From Clostridia bacterium (GTDB lineage: Bacteria > Bacillota > Clostridia > Christensenellales > Borkfalkiaceae), in assembly GCA_017457345.1 (NCBI GenBank), contig JAFTHR010000006.1, positions 1-7,852 on the forward strand: 7,852 bases of DNA. The letters run 5' to 3'. The notes below the pieces were generated by a model that was given only the letters and a program-made list of their open reading frames with translations, was not told the DNA's origin and ran no database searches. A program made the position numbers and the translations under genes. Positions 1 to 7,246 of this stretch are shown here, one piece after another (the stretch's first letter is position 1; each line of letters begins with the position of its first letter).

Positions 1-1
1 C

Positions 2-1024
2 ATGTTGGAAAAACAATACTATAGTCCCGAACCGGAAGAGTTCATGGCGGAATCTCCGCTTAGCCCTGAAATGAAAAAAATCAAGAAAGAGCGTGATGAA
101 GAAATCCGCAAAGTTATTTCAGGAAAAAGTGAAAAAATGCTCGTCATTATCGGGCCGTGTTCGGCACACGAACCCGCCCCCGTGTTAGACTATATTTCTA
201 GGCTCGGCAAATTAAACGAAAAGGTGAAAGAGAAGCTCGTTATCGTGCCGCGCGTCTACACGAATAAGCCCAGAACGAAGGGCGTGGGCTACAAAGGGAT
301 GTTCGTACAACCGGATTCAGACGGGGAAGCGGATATCGTGCGCGGGATTCGCAGTATTCGTGCTATGCACCTTGCGGCGATCAACGAATCGGGCTTGACG
401 AGTGCGGATGAAATGCTCTATCCCGAAAACACGGCGTACGTAGAAGACTTGCTTTCCTATCACGCCGTTGGTGCGCGCAGCGTAGAAGACCAGTTGCACC
501 GCCAAGTGGCGAGCGGGATTGAAGCGCCCGTAGGGATGAAGAACCCTATGAGTGGTAATTTGCTTGCAATGATCAATTCTATTTTTGCCGCGCAAAGCCC
601 GCAAATTTTTATATATAGGAACTACCAAGTTCGCTCCGACGGCAACCCGTACGCACACGCAATTTTGCGCGGCGGGGTAGACAACGAAGGAAAGGACGTG
701 CCGAACTTCCACTACGAAACGGTGATGAAAGTAGCGGAATTATACAAGGGTAGTAAGTTGCAAAATCCTGCAATCGTTATCGACTGCAACCACTCCAACT
801 CCGGTAAGCAGTTCCGCCAACAAATCCGTATTGCAGAAGAAGTAATGCAAAACCGCATCTTCGACGCAGACTTTAAGAAACTTGTGAAAGGGTTTATGAT
901 TGAAAGTTTCTTGGTGGAAGGTTGCCAAGTGCAAAACGACGTATTCGGTAAATCGATCACCGATCCTTGTCTTGGTTGGGAAGATACGGAAAGATTGTTG
1001 ATGGATATTGCAGAAAAGGTATAG
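2..1024 (+). CDS. aroF: 3-deoxy-7-phosphoheptulonate (DAHP) synthase, class I AroF/AroG type
   Basis: This cytoplasmic enzyme condenses phosphoenolpyruvate with erythrose 4-phosphate to DAHP, the first step of the shikimate pathway to chorismate and the aromatic amino acids. The 340 residues show the class I signatures in order: GPCS with the metal-ligand Cys53, KPRT at 89-92, GARS at 158-161 followed by the EDQLHR stretch, the catalytic Lys180 in GMKN, LRGG at 222-225, DCNHSNSGKQ with His264, Glu301 and Asp321 in SITD. These correspond to the metal and active-site residues of E. coli AroG. No chorismate mutase domain is fused. Only one base precedes the ATG, so neither its ribosome binding site nor a longer start upstream can be judged. 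Cys53 against Cys61 in AroG suggests the N terminus is complete or short by only a few residues. The residues lining the AroG phenylalanine pocket (PQY region) are not conserved; here the segment reads ENTAY at 142-146, so the effector cannot be assigned. pheA follows after 14 bases, consistent with an operon. Confidence 0.93.
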   Translation: MLEKQYYSPEPEEFMAESPLSPEMKKIKKERDEEIRKVISGKSEKMLVIIGPCSAHEPAPVLDYISRLGKLNEKVKEKLVIVPRVYTNKPRTKGVGYKGMFVQPDSDGEADIVRGIRSIRAMHLAAINESGLTSADEMLYPENTAYVEDLLSYHAVGARSVEDQLHRQVASGIEAPVGMKNPMSGNLLAMINSIFAAQSPQIFIYRNYQVRSDGNPYAHAILRGGVDNEGKDVPNFHYETVMKVAELYKGSKLQNPAIVIDCNHSNSGKQFRQQIRIAEEVMQNRIFDADFKKLVKGFMIESFLVEGCQVQNDVFGKSITDPCLGWEDTERLLMDIAEKV

Positions 1025-1025
1025 C

Positions 1026-1030
1026 GGAGG
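1026..1030 (+). promoter_or_regulatory. Ribosome binding site that fixes the pheA start
   Basis: GGAGG lies 8 bases before the ATG at 1039, just after the stop codon of the DAHP synthase gene. It supports 1039 as the start of pheA. The in-frame ATG at 967 lies inside the upstream gene, and its extra 24 residues do not resemble a prephenate dehydratase N terminus. Confidence 0.85.
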
Positions 1031-1038
1031 GAAGAAAG

Positions 1039-1896
1039 ATGAAGATTGCATACTTAGGGCCGGAAGGCAGTTATTCGCATCTTGCGGCAAAGAGATTTAT
1101 TAAAGCGGAAACGGGCAAGGAAGGAGAAGAAAACCTTGCGGTAAACGAGTGTGTGCCGTTCCGTAATTTTAATGAAGTATTCACGGCGGTTTCGAGCGGA
1201 AAAGTAGATGCTGCCGCCGTGCCTATCGGCAATAGTTTGCAAGGCGGCGTGTTGCAAAACTTAGATCTTTTGCAAGATGCGGAGGATCTGTACGCCGTTC
1301 GCGAATGCGTTTTGCGTGTGGATAACCGTTTGATCTATAAAGAAGGAACGCCTTTTTCTCAAATCGGCAGAGTATATTCTCACGAACAAGCGCTTTCGCA
1401 ATGCACGGCGTTCTTAACTCGTGAAATGCCGTTTGCCACGTTGCGCCAAACGGAATCCACGGCTTTCGGCGTGGGAAAGGCGATGGAGGACGATTCCGGC
1501 AAAAGTGCGGCAATCGGTGGTGCTCATACCGAACACCTTCGCCCGGGATTTGTGATGAGCGAACAATGTATTTCAGACGAAGTGAATAATTTTACCCATT
1601 TCCTTTTAATCAAAAAAGGGAAAGAAAAACTTCCCGCGCATAGCAATCGGTTGTATTTTAGCGCCGTTTGCCCGCATAGACCGGGTAGTTTGATGGAACT
1701 TTTGCAAATCATTTTCAAGTACGGGATTAACATGACGAAGATTGAAAGCCGCCCTGTAAAACACCGCCCCGGCGATTTCCGTTTCTTTGTGGAAGCGGAC
1801 TGTGATATCGGCAGCGAAACGGTGCTTGCGGCGCTAGAAGCAATCCGCCGTGATACGTTGGAGTGCAAGGTGCTTGGAGCGTATCAAGCGGAATAA
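1039..1896 (+). CDS. pheA: Prephenate dehydratase, monofunctional, with C-terminal ACT domain
   Basis: The enzyme decarboxylates and dehydrates prephenate to phenylpyruvate, the precursor of phenylalanine, in the cytoplasm. The 285-residue length fits the monofunctional family (catalytic domain plus ACT domain), and no chorismate mutase domain is present. The start was chosen because the protein then opens with the typical MKIAYLGPEGSYSHLAA, and GGAGG sits 8 bases upstream. Visible motifs are GPEGSYS at 7-13, PIGNS at 62-66, YSHEQALSQC at 113-122, TESTA at 138-142 and NNFTHF at 183-188, whose Thr186 matches the essential threonine of the family. The ACT domain runs from about 204 to 282, with RPGSL at 214-218 and ESRP at 236-239, the usual phenylalanine-binding signature, so feedback inhibition by phenylalanine is expected. 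The oddity is PIGNS: the family motif is normally PIENS, so a Glu in the active-site region is replaced by Gly. The downstream patatin-like gene begins 40 bases later. Confidence 0.93.
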   Translation: MKIAYLGPEGSYSHLAAKRFIKAETGKEGEENLAVNECVPFRNFNEVFTAVSSGKVDAAAVPIGNSLQGGVLQNLDLLQDAEDLYAVRECVLRVDNRLIYKEGTPFSQIGRVYSHEQALSQCTAFLTREMPFATLRQTESTAFGVGKAMEDDSGKSAAIGGAHTEHLRPGFVMSEQCISDEVNNFTHFLLIKKGKEKLPAHSNRLYFSAVCPHRPGSLMELLQIIFKYGINMTKIESRPVKHRPGDFRFFVEADCDIGSETVLAALEAIRRDTLECKVLGAYQAE

Positions 1897-1936
1897 GTCT
1901 TTCGGCTACATATTTTTTTCCAAGGAGAAATAAAAA

Positions 1937-2722
1937 ATGGCTAAAAAAAAGAAACTTGGGTTTGCGCTCGGTAGCGGCGGTGCACGCGGCGTGGCGCATA
2001 TCGGATTTTTACAAGCGATGGAAGAAAACGGGATTAAGCCAGACTATATTAGCGGTTGTTCAATGGGCTCGGTGGTTGGTGCGGCGTATGCTTGCGGTCT
2101 ATCTCCCGCCCAAATGTTTCAAGCCGTAAAAGAATTAAAACTTATTGATTTAATCGATTTAACGACTAAACCCGGTGGGTTATTCGATACCCGCAAAATG
2201 CGAAAAGTCCTTGCAAAGTATTTAGGAGAAGTGAATATCGAAGATTTAACAATCCCCTATTCGTGCATTGCGGTGGATATGGTATCCCAGCAAGTAGTAG
2301 AGTTCAAAAAAGGGAATTTGGTAGATGCGGTCGTTTGTTCTTCTTCTATCCCAAGTGTGTTTAAGCCAACGGAAAAGGACGGCATGCGCCTTGTAGACGG
2401 CGGTATTTTAGAGCGTGTACCCGTGCGCGAGGTGAAAGATCTCGGTGCGAAAAAGATCGTGGCGGTAGACGTGATGGGGAACAAACAATGCCAAGAAAAA
2501 TGCCCCGGCATTATTGGAATGATGAGCGACGTGATTGAACTGATGGATAACCATAGAACGCGCCGCCGCAGAGCGGAAATCGAGCATATAATCGACCTTT
2601 GGTGTGAGCCGGATTTAGGAACAATGAGTGCTTATACCTTCCGCCACACGACTTTTGCTTATCAAAAAGGCTACGAATGCGGGCTAGCGCACGTGGAGCA
2701 AATTAAAGCGTTATTGCAGTAA
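1937..2722 (+). CDS. Patatin-like phospholipase / lipid acyl hydrolase, cytoplasmic (RssA/YchK-like)
   Basis: This is a serine acyl hydrolase of the bacterial patatin family, acting through a Ser-Asp dyad on lipid esters; the natural substrate is unknown. The 261 residues contain all three family landmarks: the oxyanion-hole glycine loop GSGGARG at 12-18, the nucleophile elbow GCSMG at 40-44 with Ser42, and DGG at 154-156 with the catalytic Asp154. The IGFLQAM segment after the glycine loop and the SSSIPSVFKP segment at 135-144 are also typical. No signal peptide or transmembrane segment is evident, so it is probably soluble and cytoplasmic, like short RssA/YchK proteins. A basic patch (RTRRRRAE) lies at 207-214 and might contact acidic membranes, which is only a guess. 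AAGGAG at 1922-1927, 9 bases before the ATG, supports the start. It sits between pheA and rarA with no obvious functional link to either. Confidence 0.9.
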   Translation: MAKKKKLGFALGSGGARGVAHIGFLQAMEENGIKPDYISGCSMGSVVGAAYACGLSPAQMFQAVKELKLIDLIDLTTKPGGLFDTRKMRKVLAKYLGEVNIEDLTIPYSCIAVDMVSQQVVEFKKGNLVDAVVCSSSIPSVFKPTEKDGMRLVDGGILERVPVREVKDLGAKKIVAVDVMGNKQCQEKCPGIIGMMSDVIELMDNHRTRRRRAEIEHIIDLWCEPDLGTMSAYTFRHTTFAYQKGYECGLAHVEQIKALLQ

Positions 2723-2802
2723 AATAATTGAAAAGAGCGGGGCAGGGATTGATTAAAATCCGTTTACTCCCCCTAAAAAAGAGAAAAATAGACGGAAACA
2801 CT
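2723..2802 (+). other. Leader between the patatin-like gene and rarA; no clear signal
   Basis: These 80 bases separate the patatin-like stop codon from the chosen rarA start. They contain a small hairpin possibility (GGATT at 2746-2750 with AATCC at 2757-2761) and a G run at 2739-2742 that could pair with the C run at 2769-2773. No T tract follows, so this is not an intrinsic terminator. TTGAAA at 2728-2733 and TAAAAT at 2754-2759 resemble promoter boxes, but the 20-base spacer is too long for a good sigma-A promoter. The rarA frame is open back to a TTG at 2728, but the peptide it would add has no family resemblance. Confidence 0.4.
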
Positions 2803-4113
2803 ATGGATTTATTTGATTTCAACGGAAACGAAGAAAAAGCGAAACCGCTTGCAGAGCGTATGCGCGCGAATTGCTTAGAAGAGTTTATCGGGCAACGGCA
2901 TATCGTGTCCGAGCGTTCTTTGTTGCGCCGCGCAATTGCAACCGATACGCTCGGTAGTTGTATTTTTTGGGGACCGCCCGGATGTGGAAAAACAACGCTT
3001 GCAAACATTATTGCGCTTGGCACGAACGGCGAGTTTATTAAACTCAACGCCGTAAATTGCGGCGTGGCAGACGTAAAGAAAGCGGTGGAAACGGCGCGTG
3101 ATAATTTAAAGATGTACGGCAAGCGCACCTATCTTATGTTAGACGAATGCCATCGGTTTAGTAAAACGCAAAGCGATTCGCTTTTGCCTGCTATCGAGCA
3201 AGGCACGATCGTGTTTATCGGTTCAACTACCGAAAATCCGTATGCGGCAATGACGCCTGCAATCGTATCCCGTTGCCGAGTGTTTGAGTTTAAGCGATTG
3301 ACGGAAGAAGATTTACAGGGTGCGTTAAAGAGTGCGCTCACCAACCGCCGCAAAGGACTTGGTAAAATGAACGTGGAGTGCACGGAAGAAGCGATTGCTC
3401 ATATTGCCCGTATGGCGGGCGGCGATTTACGGGCGGCGTATAACGCTTTAGAACTTGCGGCGCTCACCAGCGAGAGAAATAGCGAAGGGGTTGTTAAAAT
3501 CACTCTTGCAGACGCGGAGGAATCTATCCAACGCAAAGCACTCTCTTATAACGAAGACGAGTATTACGACTTTTTATCCGCCTTTTGCAAATCTTTGCGC
3601 GGGAGTGATGCAAACGCCGCGCTTTACTATGCAATGCGCCTTATCGAAGGTGGTTGCGATCCTATGCTCGTTGCGCGCCGTTTGGTCGTTCATTCGGCGG
3701 AAGACGTGGGGATGGCAGATCCCCGCGCGCTCCAAATAGCAACTTCGGCAATGTATGCACTAGAAAAAATCGGGTATCCCGAAGCAATGATTCCCCTTTC
3801 GGAAGCGATTGTGTACGTGTGCGAAGCGGAAAAGAGCAACTCCGTGGTCAACGCAATGTACGCGGCGAAAGCGGATGCGGTGAGAGTACGCGACGACGAT
3901 CGTATTCCGCCGTACTTAAAAGACAATTCGTTCGGTAGCCCCGAGCAAAAAGCGGAGAGCAGAAAATATAAGTATCCGCACGATTTCGGCGGCTACGTAG
4001 AGCAGCAGTATTTACCCGATTCCTTAAAGGATGCGGTGTATTATCGTCCTTCTGAGAACGGATACGAAAACGAAGTGAAAGAAATCCGCAAAAGAAAGGG
4101 CAAGAAAAACTAA
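2803..4113 (+). CDS. rarA: Replication-associated recombination protein A, AAA+ ATPase (RarA/MgsA)
   Basis: RarA is a clamp-loader-like AAA+ ATPase that acts at stalled replication forks together with SSB and recombination proteins. Using the ATG at 2803 gives 436 residues, the usual family length, opening with MDLFDF, a common RarA start. Motifs in order are GQRHIV at 30-35, Walker A GPPGCGKTT at 57-65, Walker B LMLDECHRF at 111-119 (the usual form is DEIHRF), sensor 1 GSTTENP at 140-146, arginine finger in SRCRVF with Arg157, and sensor 2 GGDLRAAYNAL at 207-217. The C-terminal oligomerisation region contains HSAEDVGMADP at 297-307 and YPHDFGGYVEQQYLP at 391-405. The ribosome binding site is poor (only GGA about 6 bases upstream). 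A TTG start at 2728 would add 25 unrelated residues and has no better site. nrdR begins 12 bases after the stop, so the genes are probably cotranscribed. Confidence 0.93.
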   Translation: MDLFDFNGNEEKAKPLAERMRANCLEEFIGQRHIVSERSLLRRAIATDTLGSCIFWGPPGCGKTTLANIIALGTNGEFIKLNAVNCGVADVKKAVETARDNLKMYGKRTYLMLDECHRFSKTQSDSLLPAIEQGTIVFIGSTTENPYAAMTPAIVSRCRVFEFKRLTEEDLQGALKSALTNRRKGLGKMNVECTEEAIAHIARMAGGDLRAAYNALELAALTSERNSEGVVKITLADAEESIQRKALSYNEDEYYDFLSAFCKSLRGSDANAALYYAMRLIEGGCDPMLVARRLVVHSAEDVGMADPRALQIATSAMYALEKIGYPEAMIPLSEAIVYVCEAEKSNSVVNAMYAAKADAVRVRDDDRIPPYLKDNSFGSPEQKAESRKYKYPHDFGGYVEQQYLPDSLKDAVYYRPSENGYENEVKEIRKRKGKKN

Positions 4114-4125
4114 CGGAGAAAGGAT

Positions 4126-4590
4126 ATGAAGTGTTTGTATTGCGATTGCACCGAAAGTAAAGTTATCGATTCGCGTTCAGCGGAAGACGGAACAACGATT
4201 CGCCGCCGTAGAGAGTGTACGGCTTGTGGTCGTAGGTTTACAACCTACGAAACGATCGAAGTGACGCCCGTTTTGGTGGTAAAAAATAACGGCACGCGCG
4301 AATCGTTCAACGCCGAAAAAGTGAGAAACGGGATTATTAAATCGTGCGAAAAACGCCCCGTGCCTATGTCGGTTATCGACGATATGGTTGCCGATATTTC
4401 CAAGCAAGTTTATAACAGTATGGATAGCGAAATTTCTTCTAAAAAGATCGGGGAAATGGTTATGGAGCGGTTGAAAAAGGCAGACGAAGTTGCCTACGTT
4501 CGCTATGCTTCCGTGTACCGTTCGTTCAAGGATATTTCGTCCTTTATGGCGGAACTTGAAAAGATGATGAAAGCGGATAAAAAAGATTAA
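4126..4590 (+). CDS. nrdR: Transcriptional repressor NrdR (zinc ribbon plus ATP-cone)
   Basis: NrdR represses ribonucleotide reductase genes by binding paired NrdR boxes, and senses ATP/dATP through its ATP-cone. The 154 residues match the family length. The zinc ribbon is formed by Cys3, Cys6, Cys31 and Cys34, with the DNA-binding basic stretch IRRRREC at 25-31 and GRRFTTYE at 35-42. The ATP-cone covers about residues 49-139, with VVKNNGTRESFNAEKV at 51-66 and VAYVRYASVYRSF at 122-134. A GGAG-type site at 4115-4118 precedes the ATG by 7 bases. It lies 12 bases after rarA and 12 before ispG. No reductase gene and no NrdR-box pair were seen in the window, so its targets must lie elsewhere. Confidence 0.96.
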   Translation: MKCLYCDCTESKVIDSRSAEDGTTIRRRRECTACGRRFTTYETIEVTPVLVVKNNGTRESFNAEKVRNGIIKSCEKRPVPMSVIDDMVADISKQVYNSMDSEISSKKIGEMVMERLKKADEVAYVRYASVYRSFKDISSFMAELEKMMKADKKD

Positions 4591-4602
4591 TCGGAGAAGT
4601 GT

Positions 4603-5652
4603 ATGACAAAGAGAGTATCCGTCGGCGGCGTGCTCGTTGGTGGCGGTGAACGGGTAAAAATACAGTCAATGACCACCACGAAAACGGCGGACGTTGAAAA
4701 AACGGTGGCGCAAATCAACGCACTTTGTAAGGCGGGGTGCGAGATTGTGCGCGTGGCGATTGCAGACGAAGCGGATGCGGCGGCGTTAAAAAGAGTAAAA
4801 AACGCCGTTTCGTTGCCGATCGTTGCCGATATTCATTTCTCACCCGTGCTTGCCGTGCAAGCGATAGAAAACGGTGCGGACAAGGTGCGAATCAATCCCG
4901 GAAATATCGGCGGGGAAAAGGAGATTGCCTTCGTTGCCGATTGCGTGAAAGCGCATGGGATTCCCGTTCGCGTTGGCGCGAATACGGGGAGCATTGAAAC
5001 AGGATTTTTGAAGAAATACGGTCGCAGTGAGCGTGCGCTCGTGGAGAGCGCTCTTTATAACGTGGGGCTTTTGGAAAAGCACGGCGTACAGGATTTAGTG
5101 ATTTCCGTAAAGGCTTCCGACGTACCTTTAACGGTGCGCGCATATCGCTTGCTTGCGCAATCTACCAAGTATCCCTTGCACGTAGGGGTGACGGAAGCGG
5201 GCACGAAAGAAAAAGGCATTATTAAAAGCGCGGCGGGGATCGGCGCGTTGCTCGTGGACGGGATCGGGGATACGATCCGCGTTTCGCTTTCAGACGATCC
5301 CGTGGAAGAAGTACTTGCGGCAAAAGAAATTTTGCGCGCTTGCGGTTTGGGTGGCGACTTTGTGGAAGTGGTGTCCTGCCCAACCTGCGGTCGTTGCGAG
5401 TGGGATAGCCTTGCGCTTGCAAATAAAGTGACGGAGTTCGTTGCGCCTTATTCGGTGCGCGCAAAAGTGGCGGTAATGGGTTGCGTGGTCAACGGGCCCG
5501 GCGAAGCGAAAGACGCCGATCTTGGCATTGCCGGCGGTAAAGGTTCTTGCCTGATCTTTAAAAAAGGCGTTCCGTATAAAAAAGTGGAAGCCGCAAATGC
5601 CGAACAGGCGTTTATGGAAGAATTAAAAGGGTTGTTGAACAATGGAAAATAA
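4603..5652 (+). CDS. ispG: 4-hydroxy-3-methylbut-2-en-1-yl diphosphate synthase (IspG/GcpE)
   Basis: IspG converts 2-C-methylerythritol 2,4-cyclodiphosphate to HMBPP, the penultimate step of the MEP isoprenoid pathway, using a [4Fe-4S] cluster and an external electron donor such as flavodoxin or ferredoxin. The 349 residues fit the short bacterial form: a TIM barrel at about 1-245 and a C-terminal cluster-binding domain. Visible signatures are VKIQSMTTTKTAD at 18-30, ADIHF at 75-79, RINPGN at 96-101 and VGVTEAGT at 194-201. The cluster ligands lie in SCPTCGR (Cys259, Cys262) and GCVVNGPGE (Cys294, Glu301). GGAG at 4593-4596 precedes the ATG. The stop overlaps the next gene by 11 bases, which suggests translational coupling. 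In many Clostridia ispG is preceded by dxr and rseP; here it follows nrdR instead. Confidence 0.96.
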   Translation: MTKRVSVGGVLVGGGERVKIQSMTTTKTADVEKTVAQINALCKAGCEIVRVAIADEADAAALKRVKNAVSLPIVADIHFSPVLAVQAIENGADKVRINPGNIGGEKEIAFVADCVKAHGIPVRVGANTGSIETGFLKKYGRSERALVESALYNVGLLEKHGVQDLVISVKASDVPLTVRAYRLLAQSTKYPLHVGVTEAGTKEKGIIKSAAGIGALLVDGIGDTIRVSLSDDPVEEVLAAKEILRACGLGGDFVEVVSCPTCGRCEWDSLALANKVTEFVAPYSVRAKVAVMGCVVNGPGEAKDADLGIAGGKGSCLIFKKGVPYKKVEAANAEQAFMEELKGLLNNGK

Positions 5653-7216
5653 GGTAGAAAAATACTTGGAGGAAATCCGCGAAATAGACGGGTTGAAAAA
5701 CGCCGTGCTTGCCGAAATTGCGCTAAGCAAAAAAGAGATGACGGCGGAGTTCACGCTCATCACGAACACGGCGTATTCCGCGCTAGCAGAGAATGCCGCG
5801 CAAAAGGTCTCGCAGCGATACCTGCCTGCGGGTTTTTGCGCAAAAATGCGGATTATTAAGCGCGTTCCAGACGCCGAAGGGATAAAACGCCGTATCCACG
5901 AATTCATTTCAAAGAACTTTCCTGTTGCGGCGGCGTATTTGCGCTACGAAGATATTCACGTAGATTTAATTGAAAACGGCGCGAACTTTTGCTTGGAAGT
6001 GCCCGTGGAAAGCGGCTCGTTTCTCTCTTCGAACACGTTGCTGGACGAAACGAGTAAGTACCTTTCAAGCGGGTATTGCGGCTCGTTTTACGGCAACGTT
6101 CGCTTAGTGGAAAGAGAAGAAGAAAAAATAGATTTAGACGCACCGATTGAAGTAAAGGACGAGGTGGTGTATATCCCTGAAACTCGTCGTTTTCCCATTT
6201 GCGATTTTGCTAAGTTAGACGGCGTGGATACGTTGCCCAAACAAGCGGTGTATATCGCCGATTCGGGGAACGTGACGGAAGGATATTCCATTTGTGGTAC
6301 GATTACTTTTATCGAAGAAAAAGAATACGTAAAGCACAATGATAAGACGGGGGAAGACGAAACGAAGTCTCGTTTTTCCATCACGTTAAGCGACGGGAGC
6401 GGTAGTCTTCGAACCACCTATTTTCCCAAAAAAGCAACGGTGGAAAAGGTGCGCGAGTTGCAGGTGGGCGATAAGATCGTTATCACCGGTCAAAACGAAG
6501 TGTTTAACGATAGGCTCAGTTTTAAAGCGAATAAAATCAACTACGGCACGCCGCCCGAAGGGTTTACGCCCGAAGCGAAAAAGGGAAAACCCGTGCCGGC
6601 GGAATATAAAGTGGTGTTCCCTAAACCTTATGTGGATTATTCGCAAGGAAACTTATTCTCGGTGATTAGAAAACCCGAAGTGTTGAAAGGCACGACCTAC
6701 GTTGTGTTCGACTTAGAGACCACGGGGCTTAATTCCCAGCCTTCTATGGGTAAAATGGATAAAATTATCGAAGTGGGCGCAGCGAAAGTGGTAGACGGCG
6801 AAATTGTGGAAACCTTTTCTTCGCTCGTTTCTTGCCCCGATAAATTGCAGCCGAGAATTATAGAACTTACGGGGATTAAGGACGAAGACTTGGTGGGGCA
6901 ACCGCCGATAGAAGACGTAATTGCCGATTTTTACAAATTTGTAAACGGTGCGTGCTTGGTAGGGCATAACGTTGCGTTCGACTACGGGTTTATTCGCTAC
7001 TACGGCGAACAAAACGAATACGCGTTCGGCGAAGAGCGTTTGGATACGGTTGCTATTGCGCACGAAGTTTTGAAAGGGAGAGTAAATAACTTTAAGTTGA
7101 ACACGATTGCCGATTATTACGGGTTCGATTTTAATCATCACCGTGCGTACGAAGACGCGGTGACCACGGCGAAGGTGTTTATCGAACTCATTACGGAGCG
7201 AGGAAGGTTGCCCTAA
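5642..7216 (+). CDS. PolC-related protein with N-terminal region, OB fold and DEDDh 3'-5' exonuclease; lacks PHP and polymerase
   Basis: This 524-residue protein is probably a stand-alone 3'-5' exonuclease derived from the Gram-positive replicase PolC. Residues 1-160 resemble the PolC N-terminal region. Residues 213-300 look like the PolC OB fold, with FSITLSDGSGSLRTTYF at 245-261 and VGDKIVITGQ at 275-284. A linker of about 50 residues follows. The exonuclease runs from about 352 to 516, with motif I FDLETTG (Asp357, Glu359), motif II VGHNVAFD (Asp447) and motif III HRAYED (His500, Asp505), so the full DEDDh catalytic set is present. Full PolC is about 1,400 residues, with a PHP domain split around the exonuclease and a C-terminal polymerase; both are absent here. 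The location after ispG and before rimP is the usual polC site in Clostridia. Only 134 bases separate the stop from rimP, so no polymerase remnant can be hidden downstream. It starts inside ispG, with AAAAGGG at 5625-5631 as a possible ribosome binding site. The exonuclease assignment is firm; descent from PolC is inferred from domain order and locus. Confidence 0.88.
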   Translation: MENKVEKYLEEIREIDGLKNAVLAEIALSKKEMTAEFTLITNTAYSALAENAAQKVSQRYLPAGFCAKMRIIKRVPDAEGIKRRIHEFISKNFPVAAAYLRYEDIHVDLIENGANFCLEVPVESGSFLSSNTLLDETSKYLSSGYCGSFYGNVRLVEREEEKIDLDAPIEVKDEVVYIPETRRFPICDFAKLDGVDTLPKQAVYIADSGNVTEGYSICGTITFIEEKEYVKHNDKTGEDETKSRFSITLSDGSGSLRTTYFPKKATVEKVRELQVGDKIVITGQNEVFNDRLSFKANKINYGTPPEGFTPEAKKGKPVPAEYKVVFPKPYVDYSQGNLFSVIRKPEVLKGTTYVVFDLETTGLNSQPSMGKMDKIIEVGAAKVVDGEIVETFSSLVSCPDKLQPRIIELTGIKDEDLVGQPPIEDVIADFYKFVNGACLVGHNVAFDYGFIRYYGEQNEYAFGEERLDTVAIAHEVLKGRVNNFKLNTIADYYGFDFNHHRAYEDAVTTAKVFIELITERGRLP

Positions 7217-7246
7217 GAAAAACTTGGAAAAATATGTGAAAAACGC

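Noticed and set aside
967..1038. Longer pheA from the ATG at 967
   Set aside because: It would overlap the DAHP synthase gene by 58 bases and add 24 residues not found in the family; the GGAGG at 1026-1030 points to 1039.
1887..1919. Imperfect stem (AGC-GAA / TTC-GCT) at the end of pheA followed by seven T's at 1913-1919, as a terminator
   Set aside because: The stem is only 6 bp with a central G-G mismatch, it overlaps the pheA stop codon, and 5 bases separate it from the T run. It is too weak to call, although some termination between pheA and the patatin-like gene cannot be excluded.
2728..2759. Promoter for rarA (TTGAAA and TAAAAT)
   Set aside because: Both boxes match five of six consensus positions, but the 20-base spacer is outside the useful range, and such matches are frequent in A/T-rich gaps.
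2728..2802. N-terminal extension of RarA from the TTG at 2728
   Set aside because: The extra 25 residues do not resemble the family, no ribosome binding site precedes the TTG, and the ATG at 2803 gives the typical MDLF start.
6713..7141. Antisense open frame of 142 residues inside the exonuclease gene
   Set aside because: It is the mirror of a well-supported coding region, has no recognisable motif, and similar antisense frames lie opposite nearly every gene here (for example 317-712 and 2703-3128).
7217..7246. Remnant of the missing PolC polymerase after the exonuclease stop
   Set aside because: The bases between the stop and the promoter are too few and show no PolC-like coding in any frame.
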